In this document: positions 15,691 through 24,180 of the stretch, piece by piece | How the letters are laid out: each line of letters opens with the position of its first letter | Position numbering within the stretch: position 1 is the stretch's first letter | Source of the DNA: JAFGCL01 sp964492335 | Lineage (GTDB): Bacteria > Chloroflexota > Dehalococcoidia > UBA2247 > RBG-13-53-26 | Length of the DNA stretch: 52,561 nt | Assembly: GCA_964492335.1 (NCBI GenBank) | Contig: CAZBJX010000014.1 | Span: 1 to 52,561 of the forward strand | Direction of reading: 5' to 3' | Position numbers and translations under genes: made by a program | The notes under the pieces: model-generated | The model's input: the letters and a program-made list of their open reading frames with translations, nothing else | Database searches by the model: none | Told to the model about the DNA's origin: nothing

Positions 15691-16425
15691 GTGATCCGGG
15701 TCAAGGTCTGCGGGCTCTCCACCCCGGAGGCCGCCCTGGCGGCGGCGGCGGCCGGGGCCGACTTCGTGGGCCTGGTGCTGGCCCCCGCCCGGCGCCGGGT
15801 CTCTTTCGAGCAGGCCCGGCGCATCTCGGAGGCGGTGCACTCCCTGCCGGCGCCCCCGGCGGTGGTGGGCGTCTTCGTCAACGAGGCCCCGGAGGCGGTC
15901 AACCGCGCCGCGGACCTCTGCGGACTGGACTGGGTGCAGCTCTCCGGGGACGAGCCCTGGGAGTGCTGCCGGGACATCGGCCGGCCCGTCCTCAAGGTGG
16001 TCCATGTGGCCGCGAGGGGCACGGCCGAGCCGGGCGCGGCAGACGCGAGCATGGCGGCGGGCATCATCACGCAGATAGAGAGGGGCCGCCTCTGCCCCCG
16101 CCAGCATGAGACCCGGCCCATGCTGGATACCCGGGCGGGCGGCGCGCGCGGCGGGACGGGCCTCGCCTTCGACTGGCGGGTGGCCCGGGAGGTGGCCGCG
16201 GTCTTCCCGGTGATGGTCGCCGGGGGGCTGACCCCGGCCAACGTGGCGGACCTGGTGCGCCTGGCCCGGCCCTGGGGGGTGGACGTCTCCAGCGGGGTGG
16301 AGACGGGCGGGGTGAAGGACGTCCGGAAGATCGAGGCCTTCATCCGGGCGGCAGTCGCTGTACCCGGACCAGCTCGCCGAGCTGATGAAGAGCGTGGAAG
16401 CCATGGCCGGACTGGCCGGAGGTGA
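15691..16425 (+). CDS. trpF: Phosphoribosylanthranilate isomerase (probable 3' frameshift)
   Basis: 244-residue TIM-barrel enzyme of tryptophan synthesis. Start GTG 15691 with AGGAGG eight bases upstream; VKVCGLS carries the catalytic Cys, and LDTRAGGARGGTGLAFDW matches the conserved (L)D-x-GGTG-FDW region. An insert of about 40 residues (ADASMAAG...RPM) precedes it. After residue ~219 the reading frame loses the genome's strong third-position GC bias, whereas the +1 frame regains it and reads SLYPDQLAELMKSVEAMAG, ending in a TGA (16430-16432) that overlaps the trpB ATG. One extra G near 16347-16351 would explain this; the repaired protein would have 246 residues. Confidence 0.9.
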   Translation: MIRVKVCGLSTPEAALAAAAAGADFVGLVLAPARRRVSFEQARRISEAVHSLPAPPAVVGVFVNEAPEAVNRAADLCGLDWVQLSGDEPWECCRDIGRPVLKVVHVAARGTAEPGAADASMAAGIITQIERGRLCPRQHETRPMLDTRAGGARGGTGLAFDWRVAREVAAVFPVMVAGGLTPANVADLVRLARPWGVDVSSGVETGGVKDVRKIEAFIRAAVAVPGPARRADEERGSHGRTGRR

Positions 16426-16428
16426 GAG

Positions 16429-17810
16429 ATGAGCGCAGTGACTATACCCGACAGCCGGGGCTACTTCGGGGCCTGCGGGGGCCGCTTCGTGCCGGAGGTG
16501 CTGGTGCCGGCCCTGGAGGAGCTGACGGCCGCCTTCGGGCGGGCCATGCAGGACGCGGCCTTCCGGGAGGAGATGGACTCCCTCTCCCGGGACTACTCGG
16601 GGCGGCCCACCCCCCTCTACTTCGCCGGCCGCCTCACGGAGCAGTGCGGCGGCAGCAGTGGCGCCCGCGGCACCGGCCGCGGCGGCATCCTGCTGAAGCG
16701 GGAGGACCTGGCCCACACCGGGGCCCACAAGATCAACAACGCCCTGGGGCAGGCGCTGCTGGCCCGCCGCATGGGCAAGAAGCGCATCATCGCCGAGACC
16801 GGCGCCGGGCAGCACGGCGTGGCCGTCGCCGCCGTCTGCGCCATGATGGGGCTGAAGTGCGTGGTCTACATGGGCGGGGAGGACATCCGCCGCCAGTCCC
16901 TCAACGTGTACCGCATGAAGCTGATGGGGGCCGAGGTCAGCCCGGTCACCGCGGGCACAAGGACCCTCAAGGAGGCGGTGAGCGAGGCCATCCGGGACTG
17001 GGTGACCAACGTCCGGGACACCTACTACCTGCTGGGCTCCGCGGTGGGCCCGCACCCGTACCCGCTGATGGTGCGGGAGTTCCAGTCGGTCATCGGCCGG
17101 GAGGCCCGGCAGCAGTGCCTGGACTCGTTCGGCCGCCTGCCCGACTGCGTGGTGGCCTGCGTGGGCGGCGGCAGCAACAGCATCGGGATGTTCCACCCCT
17201 TCGTGGCCGACCCGGGGGTGGAGCTGGTGGGGGTGGAGGCCGCCGGGCGGGGGCTGGCCACCGGCCAGCACGCCGCCTCCCTGTCCGAGGGCCGCATCGG
17301 GGTGCTCCACGGCGCCAGGTCGTACCTGCTCCAGGACGAGGCGGGGCAGGTCCGCGACACCCACAGCATCTCCGCCGGCCTGGACTACCCCGGCGTGGGG
17401 CCGGAGCACGGGTACCTCAAGGACAGCGGCCGGGCCAGCTACGTGGCGGTGACCGACGAGGAGGCGCTGGAGGGCTTCGAGCTCCTCTCCCGGGCGGAGG
17501 GCATCATCCCCGCCCTGGAGCCGGCCCACGCCATCTTCCACGCCGCCCGCATCGCCAGGTCCAGGGGCCGCGACCGCCTGGTCGCCGTNNNNNNNNNNNN
17601 NNNNNNNNNNNNNNNNNNNNNNNNNNNNNNNNNNNNNNNNNNNNNNNNNNNNNNNNNNNNNNNNNNNNNNNNNNNNNNNNNNNNNNNNTCTTCCACGCCG
17701 CCCGCATCGCCAGGTCCAGGGGCCGCGACCGCCTGGTCGCCGTTTGCCTCTCGGGTAGGGGGGACAAGGACATGGACACGGTTGCCGCCGCCAGGGGGGT
17801 GGACCTGTGA
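16429..17810 (+). CDS. trpB: Tryptophan synthase beta chain (spurious internal gap)
   Basis: PLP enzyme joining indole and serine. HTGAHKINNALGQ contains the PLP Lys, ETGAGQHG and the phosphate-binding CVGGGSNSIG loop are intact. The coding sequence is interrupted at 17589-17688 by 100 N, but the 55 bases on either side of the gap are identical, so the contigs really overlap. Removing the N run and one copy (155 bases) gives 1227 bases, exactly 409 codons, ending ...CLSGRGDKDMDTVAAARGVDL, a normal TrpB end and length (408 residues). A short Gly/Ser/Arg insert (around residues 75-85) is lineage-specific. Overlaps trpA by four bases. Confidence 0.96.
17534..17743. repeat. 55-base exact duplication flanking the trpB gap
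   Basis: 17534-17588 and 17689-17743 are identical, separated by 100 N. The length of 55 is a common de Bruijn k-mer size, which suggests two contig ends sharing one k-mer overlap that were scaffolded instead of merged. Confidence 0.95.
17589..17688. other. Assembly gap of 100 N inside trpB
   Basis: Artificial: the flanks overlap by 55 bases, so no sequence is missing. Collapsing it restores the trpB frame. Confidence 0.97.
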
Positions 17811-18667
17811 GCGGCCGCGGGCCTGGAGGAGGGCCCGGGGCGGCGGGGGCCCACGGCGCCGCCGCCGGGCGGCAGGGGCCTGGCGGGAGCGGGGCAGCCG
17901 CCGGCCTCTCCAGGGCCTTCAGGCCCGGCCGCAGGGCGCTGATCGCCTACGTCACCGTGGGCTACCCGGGCGTGGAGGCCACGCTGGAGGCCGTCCGGCG
18001 GCTGGCGGCCGGCGGCTGCGACCTCATCGAGCTGGGCATCCCCTTCTCCGACCCGCTGGCAGACGGCGTCACCATACAGCAGGCCGCTTCCCGGGCCCTC
18101 CAGAACGGGGTCACCCCGGCCGTCTGCCTGGAGACCGCCGCCCGGCTGTCGCGGGAGGTGGACGTGCCGCTGGCCTTCATGACCTACTACAACCCCGTCC
18201 TGCGCTACGGCCACGGGGAGTTCTGCCGGGACTGCGCGAAGGCCGGCATCGGCGGCCTCATCATCCCCGATCTCCCCCCGGACGAGAGCGGGGACCTGGA
18301 GGCCACGGCCGCCGGGTGCGGCATCGACCTCGTCTACCTCCTGTCCCCCACGAGCACGCAGGAGCGCGTCCGCCTGGCCGCGGGGCGGTCCCGGGGCTTC
18401 GTCTACCTCACCTCCGTGGCCGGAGTGACCGGCGCCCGGGACGATCTGCCGCCGGGGCTGGGGGGGTGCGTGGCCCGGGTGCGGGCCGCCACCACGCTCC
18501 CCGTGTGCGTAGGCTTCGGCATCTCCAACGCCCGGCAGGCCGGGCAGATCGCCCGCATCGCCGACGGCGTCATCGTGGGCAGCCGCATCGTGGGCCTGAT
18601 GGGCGCCGGGGCCACGGCGGGCCTGGAGGCCTTCGCCCGGGAGATGCGGGCGGCCGTCGACGGATGA
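17807..18667 (+). CDS. trpA: Tryptophan synthase alpha chain
   Basis: 286 residues; cleaves indole-3-glycerol phosphate and channels indole to TrpB. Catalytic Glu and Asp are visible in LIELGIPFSDPLADG, followed by FMTYYNPV, LIIPDLPPDE and GFGISNARQ with the phosphate-site loop. The GTG start overlaps the trpB stop (GTGA). The first ~33 residues are a Gly/Ala/Pro-rich tail without family counterpart; an internal start near residue 34 (the LSRAFRPGRRALIAYVTVGYP segment) would fit the usual length, but no good ribosome binding site is obvious there. Last gene of the trp operon. Confidence 0.95.
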   Translation: MSGRGPGGGPGAAGAHGAAAGRQGPGGSGAAAGLSRAFRPGRRALIAYVTVGYPGVEATLEAVRRLAAGGCDLIELGIPFSDPLADGVTIQQAASRALQNGVTPAVCLETAARLSREVDVPLAFMTYYNPVLRYGHGEFCRDCAKAGIGGLIIPDLPPDESGDLEATAAGCGIDLVYLLSPTSTQERVRLAAGRSRGFVYLTSVAGVTGARDDLPPGLGGCVARVRAATTLPVCVGFGISNARQAGQIARIADGVIVGSRIVGLMGAGATAGLEAFAREMRAAVDG

Positions 18668-18712
18668 CCCGGTCCGGATCCATGTGAGGCATTTTACGGG
18701 GCCGGCCGGCGG

Positions 18713-18721
18713 TGATAGAAT
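18713..18721 (+). promoter_or_regulatory. Extended -10 promoter of the MMPL gene
   Basis: TGATAGAAT, about 55 bases before the ATG at 18776, located after the trpA stop. The -35 region (ATTTTAC) is weak. Confidence 0.5.
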
Positions 18722-18775
18722 CCGATTGTGTGACGGCATCCGCCGGCAGCGGCGCAGGCTCAACGGGAGGCGCGC

Positions 18776-21313
18776 ATGGTTTTCCTGTCCAGATTCACCT
18801 CCAGGTTCTGGGAGCCCATCATCGCCCTCTGGATCGTGGCGGCCGCGCTCCTCTTCATCTTCGCGCCGAGCCTGTCGGAGGTCGGCGTGACGGACCAGAC
18901 CCAGTTCCTCCCCCAGGGCACGGAGTCCGCCGCCGCCGCCGCGCTGCTCGAAGGCAAGTTCCAGCGGCTCGCGCCGCCCCCCGCCGGCGAGGCCCTTCTG
19001 GTGGTGTACAACCAGGAAGGCCTGTCGGAGGCCGACATGCAGAATGCCCGCGAGGTCCACGACTGGCTTCTCTCCGATTCGGGGCCGGAGCACATAGAGA
19101 AGGTGGTCTCCGTCTTCGAGAGCGAAGCCCTGCGCCCGGTGCTCGTCAGCGCCGACAGCACGGCCATGGTCATGAAGCTGGACCTTTCCGTCGGAGACCT
19201 GTCGGATGACGCCGGGGTGCTGATTGATGACGTACGCAGCCACGTCCAGGAGAGCTGCCCCGGCACCACCATGTACCTCAGCGGCAAGAGCGGCCTGTAC
19301 CAGGACATGTTCCAGTCCGTGCAGCAGACGGTGGACCGGACGACCATCGTCACCATCGTGCTGGTGGCCATCCTCCTGCTCCTGGTCTACCGTTCCCCCG
19401 TGGCCATCCTGCTGCCCCTGTTTGCCATCGGGTGCAGCTACCTGGTATCCGCCGGGCTGGTCGGGTTCCTGGGCCAGGCCGGGGTGAAGTTCTCCACGCT
19501 GACCTCCGCCTACCTGGTCGTGATCGTCTTCGGCGTGGGCACCGACTACTGCCTGTTCATCGTATCGCGCTACCGGGAGGAGCTCCACGCCAGGGAGTAC
19601 GCCGAGGCGCAGAGCGAAGCCCTGGGACACATCGCGCCCGTGATCGCCGCCAGCGCCCTGACGGTAATGGTGGCCCTGCTTTCGCTGGGCATCTCCAGGC
19701 TGGGCATCAACCAGACCAGCGGCTATGCGCTGGCCATCGGGGTGGCCGTCACCCTGCTGGCGGCCCTGACCCTGGTCCCGGCGCTGATGTCGGCCTTCGG
19801 CCGGCACCTGTTCTGGCCCACCAATGTCAAGGCCCCTCCCAGGGAGAGGCGCTTCGGCTGGCGCACCATCGGCCGGTCGGTGAGCGCGCGCCCCTTCCTG
19901 ATGGCCCTCCCCATCGTGGTACTGCTGCTGGTGCCCTACGCGGCCCTGCCCGGCCTGGACGCTTCGGTGGACATGATTGACCAGCTTCCCCGCGGCGCGG
20001 ACTCGGTGAAGGGTTACAGGGCCCTTTCGGAGCGCTTCAACATGGGAGAGCTCTATCCCTCGTACGTCCTGGTGGAGGCCGGGGACCGCAACCTGACCAG
20101 CGCCGCATCGAGGCAGGCCCTCGGCGAGCTGGCTCAGGAGATAGCCGGGGTGGAGGGGGTTACCCAGGTGGTCGGCTATGCCGCCCCGGCGCCTGAGCTC
20201 TCCGCCCTGGCCGAGCAGTTGCGCACCCTCAGCCGTGCGCTGGCGGCCGGCGGCGGACTGGACCAGCTCGGCTCCCTCCAGGATGCCGGGGTACTGCAGG
20301 GCCTGCCCCTGCAGTACCCCGGGGTGTTGCAGAGCACGAACTTCCTGCAGGCCGCCGGCGGCGTCGCCCGGGGCTCGGCCCTCGCCGGGCAGGTGCCCGC
20401 CACGCCCCCGGCCGGCCTGGCCATGCTGCGGTATCAACTGCAGGACGCGGTCAACACGATCGCCGACGGCCTGGACGGGCTGGCCGCCGAGTTCCGGCTG
20501 GAGGCCAGCACCCCGTTCACGACCTACCTTGCGGCCAGCTACTTCTCCAGGGACAGGACCATCGCCAGGATGGAGTTCGTGGTGGACGGGGACACCAATG
20601 CGCCGGCGGCCCTGGACACCATCGGCCGCGTCCGGGGGACGCTGGGCCGGAGCATCGGCGCATCCGGCCTGGACGGGGCGGCGTACTACGTCGGCGGCAG
20701 CGCCGCCCAGCACGCGGACATCAAGCTGACCAACGAGTCCGATTTCGGCAAGGTGATGGTGCTCTCCGTCTGCGGGATACTGCTGGTGATCATGGTCCTG
20801 CTCCGCAGCATCCTGGCCCCCCTCTACATGGTGCTGACCGTGCTGCTGAGCTACGGATGCACCATGGGCATCTCCGTCTGGCTCTTCCTCGACGTCCTGC
20901 GCCACAGCAGCATCATCTACCTGATGCCTCTGTTTGTCTTCGTGATCCTGGTGGCGCTGGGGGCCGACTACAATATCTTCCTGGTCTCGCGCATCCGGGA
21001 GGAAGCCCGCAAGAGGCCGCTCCCGGAGGCTGTCAGCGAGGCGGTGGCCAACACCGGAGGCATCATCACTGCCTGCGGCATCATCCTGGCCGGGACCTTC
21101 GCCACCCTGACCATATCACCCCTTCTTCCTGCGGTCCAGGTCGGGGCCGCCGTCGCCATCGGGATAATGATCGACACTTTCCTGGTGCGGGCCATCCTGG
21201 TGCCGGCCCTGGCCCGGATCTTCGGCCGGTGGAACTGGTGGCCTTCGCCGCTCGGGCGCAAGCAGAACGGGCAGGGGGCCGCCGTTGGACCGGAGGGCCG
21301 CCGCCCTAGTTGA
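18776..21313 (+). CDS. MMPL/RND superfamily exporter
   Basis: 845-residue protein with the duplicated MMPL layout: helix 1 (residues 12-30), a large exported loop, five helices including TTIVTIVLVAILLLLVYRSP and the GVGTDYCLFIVSRYREE motif, then a second half with its own loop and the equivalent ALGADYNIFLVSRIREE motif. These GxxxDY/F motifs line the proton pathway. It probably exports a lipid or hydrophobic compound using the proton motive force. The second loop contains a Leu/Gln-rich repeat-like stretch (LQDAGVLQG, LQYPGVLQS; about residues 503-525). GGGAGG ribosome binding site. Its last eight bases overlap the convergent glycosyltransferase gene. Substrate unknown. Confidence 0.92.
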   Translation: MVFLSRFTSRFWEPIIALWIVAAALLFIFAPSLSEVGVTDQTQFLPQGTESAAAAALLEGKFQRLAPPPAGEALLVVYNQEGLSEADMQNAREVHDWLLSDSGPEHIEKVVSVFESEALRPVLVSADSTAMVMKLDLSVGDLSDDAGVLIDDVRSHVQESCPGTTMYLSGKSGLYQDMFQSVQQTVDRTTIVTIVLVAILLLLVYRSPVAILLPLFAIGCSYLVSAGLVGFLGQAGVKFSTLTSAYLVVIVFGVGTDYCLFIVSRYREELHAREYAEAQSEALGHIAPVIAASALTVMVALLSLGISRLGINQTSGYALAIGVAVTLLAALTLVPALMSAFGRHLFWPTNVKAPPRERRFGWRTIGRSVSARPFLMALPIVVLLLVPYAALPGLDASVDMIDQLPRGADSVKGYRALSERFNMGELYPSYVLVEAGDRNLTSAASRQALGELAQEIAGVEGVTQVVGYAAPAPELSALAEQLRTLSRALAAGGGLDQLGSLQDAGVLQGLPLQYPGVLQSTNFLQAAGGVARGSALAGQVPATPPAGLAMLRYQLQDAVNTIADGLDGLAAEFRLEASTPFTTYLAASYFSRDRTIARMEFVVDGDTNAPAALDTIGRVRGTLGRSIGASGLDGAAYYVGGSAAQHADIKLTNESDFGKVMVLSVCGILLVIMVLLRSILAPLYMVLTVLLSYGCTMGISVWLFLDVLRHSSIIYLMPLFVFVILVALGADYNIFLVSRIREEARKRPLPEAVSEAVANTGGIITACGIILAGTFATLTISPLLPAVQVGAAVAIGIMIDTFLVRAILVPALARIFGRWNWWPSPLGRKQNGQGAAVGPEGRRPS

Positions 21314-22460
21314 CCTTGGAGTCCGTGTAGGTGCGGTCCTTCCAGGACACGCCTCGCCTGGTCAGGTACCTGGCGCTCCCCCAGAGCCCCGAGAGCAGCA
21401 GGAAGAAGACGCCCGCGGGGTAGGACACGAAGTAGCGCCGGGGGTAGCTGAAGCGGCGGTCGATGAGGACCCGCATGACCAGGATGAGGGCCACCTGCAC
21501 CAGGATGATGGCGAACCACCCGTAGTCCGGCAGCCACGGGCTGACGTGCGAGGCCATGAGGACGAAGGGGCCGATGAAGAGGGCCACCGCGCCGACCACC
21601 ACCAGGACGAAGAGCCAGGACATGAAGGCCGTCAGCGAGTAGGTCCACTTGCTGAAGCCCTCCCACAGGTCGCCCACGCCCTCGTACATGCGGGTGGTGA
21701 CCACGTCGCCCAGGTCCACGGTGGCCAGCCGCTTACCGCAGCGGGCGAAGGTGATCCCCAGCCAGACGTCCTCGATGATGCGCCCCTTGACGGCCTCGTG
21801 CCCGCCCACCTCGTGGTAGTCCGCCGCTCTGGCGAAGATGAACTGCCCGATCACCAGCCCCGCCTTGGGGCGGCGGGCCCCCTGCACCCACCACAGCGGC
21901 ATGCAGGTGATCACGATGGACCACATGGCCGGTATCACCACCCTCTGGGAGAAGGACGAGGTCTTCTGGAAGGGAAAGCCGGAGACCAGGGACAGGTTGT
22001 GGGCCAGGGCGTAGGTCACCGCGCTGGTCAGCATGTCCGGCGCGTGCACGGTGTCCGCATCGGTGAACAGCAGCCAGGAGCCCCTGGCGGCCGCCGCCAG
22101 CTGGTGGCAGGCGTGGGGCTTGCCGGCCCACCCCGGCGGCAGGGGCTTGCCACGGAGCAGCTTCACCCTGGGGTCTTTGGCCGCGATGGCGGCCACCAGC
22201 TCGCCGGTGCGGTCGGTGGAGCCATCGTCCAGCACCAGGACCTCGTAGGCCGGGTAGTCCTGCCTTTGCAGGGACTCCACGCAGGCCACTATGTCCCGCT
22301 CTTCGTTCCGCGCCGGCACCAGGATGGAGACCAGCGGGTAGTCGTCGGGCAGCCGGTGCTTCTCGGAACCCAGCCGGTGCAGGGCCCTCAGGTTGAGCAG
22401 GAGGTTGATCAGCAGGACCGAGAGGCCAAGGGTTACCGCGCCCAGGTAGATGTGCCACAT
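21306..22460 (-). CDS. Family 2 glycosyltransferase, membrane-bound
   Basis: 384 residues: an N-terminal helix, a GT-A catalytic domain with VSILVPARNEERDI, VLVLDDGSTDRT and the metal-binding FTDADT (DxD), then IEDVWLG as the catalytic ED motif, and three to four C-terminal helices. The layout matches CrtQ/HpnI-type lipid or carotenoid glycosyltransferases that act at the cytoplasmic face. ATG 22460 was chosen for its AGGAGAAG ribosome binding site; the frame extends upstream into the PlsY-like gene. It follows that gene by 11 bases, so the two are a probable glycerolipid/glycolipid operon. Confidence 0.88.
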   Translation of the reverse strand: MWHIYLGAVTLGLSVLLINLLLNLRALHRLGSEKHRLPDDYPLVSILVPARNEERDIVACVESLQRQDYPAYEVLVLDDGSTDRTGELVAAIAAKDPRVKLLRGKPLPPGWAGKPHACHQLAAAARGSWLLFTDADTVHAPDMLTSAVTYALAHNLSLVSGFPFQKTSSFSQRVVIPAMWSIVITCMPLWWVQGARRPKAGLVIGQFIFARAADYHEVGGHEAVKGRIIEDVWLGITFARCGKRLATVDLGDVVTTRMYEGVGDLWEGFSKWTYSLTAFMSWLFVLVVVGAVALFIGPFVLMASHVSPWLPDYGWFAIILVQVALILVMRVLIDRRFSYPRRYFVSYPAGVFFLLLSGLWGSARYLTRRGVSWKDRTYTDSKVN

Positions 22461-22471
22461 AATCTCTTCTC

Positions 22472-23119
22472 CTAGCGGCTCAGGCAGGCCCACGCCTCGG
22501 CCTGGACGATGTCATCGGTGTCCGGCTGGTGCCTGGCCAGGAAAATGGCGCACAGGGCGGCGCAGGTCAGGGAGTAGCCCCAGGACTCATAGCCCAGGCC
22601 GAACGGCGCCGGGTTGTAGGCCCAGGCCAGCAGCAGGCACAGCGGCGCCGCCAGGTGGAAGATGGTGTTGCTGAGGAAGGCCTGCCTGGTGACCAGCAGG
22701 GCCAGCCCGTACACCGCGCCCGCCAGGGCCATGGCCACCGGGCAGAGGATGAGGAAGCCCACCACGAAGATGGTCTGCGCCTGGCCCCCGGTCCAGCCCA
22801 GCCAGACGCTCCACCTCTGGCCGATGGTGGCCGCCAGCATCATCAGGAGGTAGCCCCAGAGCTCCCCGACCAGCAGCCCGGCGGCCGCCAGGCACACCAC
22901 GGTCTTCAGCACCTCGCCGAGGATGGACAGGGCCCCGGGGAGCTTCCCGGCATGGATAATGAGCGCGGTCGAGGTCACGTTCCCGGTGCCCACCCGCCGC
23001 AGGTCCCCCCGGGTGAAGAGGTGCATGAAGATGTTGGCCGTCGGGATGCTGCCGATCAGGTACCCGATGGCCATGATGGCAAGGACCAGGACCCACGTGT
23101 GCACAATCACCCCCGCCAT
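22472..23119 (-). CDS. Divergent PlsY-like glycerol-3-phosphate acyltransferase
   Basis: 215-residue polytopic protein with the PlsY pattern: GSIPTANIFMHLF after helix 1 and GDLRRVGTGNVTSTALIIHAGK, matching the GSIPf...(D)IR-GSGNiGaTNv motif 1. The second canonical motif, GH-x-FP-x-GGKGvAT, is degenerate: it reads GQRWSVWLGWTGGQAQT, with the His, the Lys-Gly pair and the Ala-Thr replaced. PlsY transfers acyl from acyl-phosphate to glycerol-3-phosphate; with this motif altered, activity or substrate may differ. It is followed at 11 bases by a membrane glycosyltransferase gene. The genome may carry another canonical PlsY elsewhere. Confidence 0.78.
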   Translation of the reverse strand: MAGVIVHTWVLVLAIMAIGYLIGSIPTANIFMHLFTRGDLRRVGTGNVTSTALIIHAGKLPGALSILGEVLKTVVCLAAAGLLVGELWGYLLMMLAATIGQRWSVWLGWTGGQAQTIFVVGFLILCPVAMALAGAVYGLALLVTRQAFLSNTIFHLAAPLCLLLAWAYNPAPFGLGYESWGYSLTCAALCAIFLARHQPDTDDIVQAEAWACLSR

Positions 23120-23150
23120 TTCCGCCTATACATCGTCATCCGAGGTATAC

Positions 23151-23179
23151 ATCATAAGCCCGGCCGGGCATTACGTCAA
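23151..23179 (-). promoter_or_regulatory. Promoter of the PlsY-like gene
   Basis: On the minus strand TTGACG (23174-23179), 17-base spacer, TATGAT (23151-23156). The leader of about 25 bases contains two direct TATACATC copies (plus-strand 23127-23134 and 23146-23153). Confidence 0.65.
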
Positions 23180-23445
23180 TAAGGGCTACTACTTATTGTC
23201 ATTGTCCGCACATCTGATGCACGGGTTCTGCGACCAGGGTCTCACCCGGGGGCCGGGCCATTCCCGGCCATCTGTTAGTCGTTCCCGCCCCCGGAATCCG
23301 CCGCGGCCCCCGCCGGGCCGTCTTGACAGGGCCGGCCCCCCGGCCACCATAATGAGCAGGAGAACAAAGGCCGCAAGCCCCTGGCTTCAGCCATGGGGAG
23401 AACGTCGATCGACGTCCGGGCCGCCGGCCCGGACACGGGGTGCAG
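23180..23445 (+). promoter_or_regulatory. Intergenic region with promoter of the ABC exporter pair
   Basis: No gene is seen between the divergent PlsY-like and ABC genes. TTGACA at 23323-23328 and CATAAT at 23348-23353, with a long 19-base spacer, could transcribe the ABC genes, leaving a leader of about 85 bases. The rest shows nothing recognisable. Confidence 0.5.
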
Positions 23446-24180
23446 ATGCCGGTATTCGCCGTCGAAACGAAGGGCCTGTCCAAGAGGTACGGCTCGTTCC
23501 GGGCGCTGGACAGCCTGGACCTGCGGATCGGGCAGGGGACCGTCTACGGCCTGCTGGGGCCCAACGGCGCCGGCAAGACCACGGCCATCAAGATACTGTG
23601 CGGCCTCATCAGGCCCAGCGGCGGCGAAGGGTACGTGCTGGGCCGCAGGGTGCCGGACCGGAGCGTCCTGCCCCTCATGGGATACATGCCCCAGGAGACC
23701 GCCCTCTACCAGGACCTGACGGTCCACGGCAACCTCAAGCTCTACGGCCAGGTCTACGGCCTGCCCGCGGCCCGGATCGCCCGGAGGGAGAAGGAGCTGC
23801 TGGAGTTCGTCGCCCTTTCCCGGTGGCGGGACTCCCTGGTATCGGAGCTCTCCGGCGGCATGAAGCACCGGGTGTCGCTGGCCTGCAGCATGGTCCACGA
23901 GCCGAAGCTCCTCTTCCTGGACGAGCCCACCGTGGGGGTGGACCCGGAGCTGCGGGCCTCCTTCTGGGAGTACTTCGGCCTGCTCAAGGGGCAGGGCGTC
24001 ACCGTGGTGCTCACCACGCACTACATGGACGAGGCCCGGCACTGCGACCGGATCGCGCTGCTGAGGCAGGGGCGGCTGCTGGCCGAGGGCACGCCCGCCG
24101 AGGTCATCGAGTCCACGGGCGCGGCCGGCCTCGAAGAGGCCTTCCTGGCGCTGGTCAGGCAGCTAGAGGCCCGGCCATGA
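23446..24180 (+). CDS. ABC transporter ATPase (DrrA/NatA type)
   Basis: 244 residues. Walker A GPNGAGKTT at 38-46, Q-loop MPQE, signature LSGGM at 135-139, Walker B LLFLDEP at 155-161, switch His in TTHYMDEA. Pairs with the ABC-2 permease whose start overlaps its stop (ATGA). Start ATG 23446 has GGGG five bases upstream; GTG 23440 is an in-frame alternative. Unlike the ATPase of the low-GC cassette, base composition here is that of the bulk genome and the signature motif is canonical. Likely an exporter of a drug, lipid or signalling molecule. Confidence 0.92.
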   Translation: MPVFAVETKGLSKRYGSFRALDSLDLRIGQGTVYGLLGPNGAGKTTAIKILCGLIRPSGGEGYVLGRRVPDRSVLPLMGYMPQETALYQDLTVHGNLKLYGQVYGLPAARIARREKELLEFVALSRWRDSLVSELSGGMKHRVSLACSMVHEPKLLFLDEPTVGVDPELRASFWEYFGLLKGQGVTVVLTTHYMDEARHCDRIALLRQGRLLAEGTPAEVIESTGAAGLEEAFLALVRQLEARP

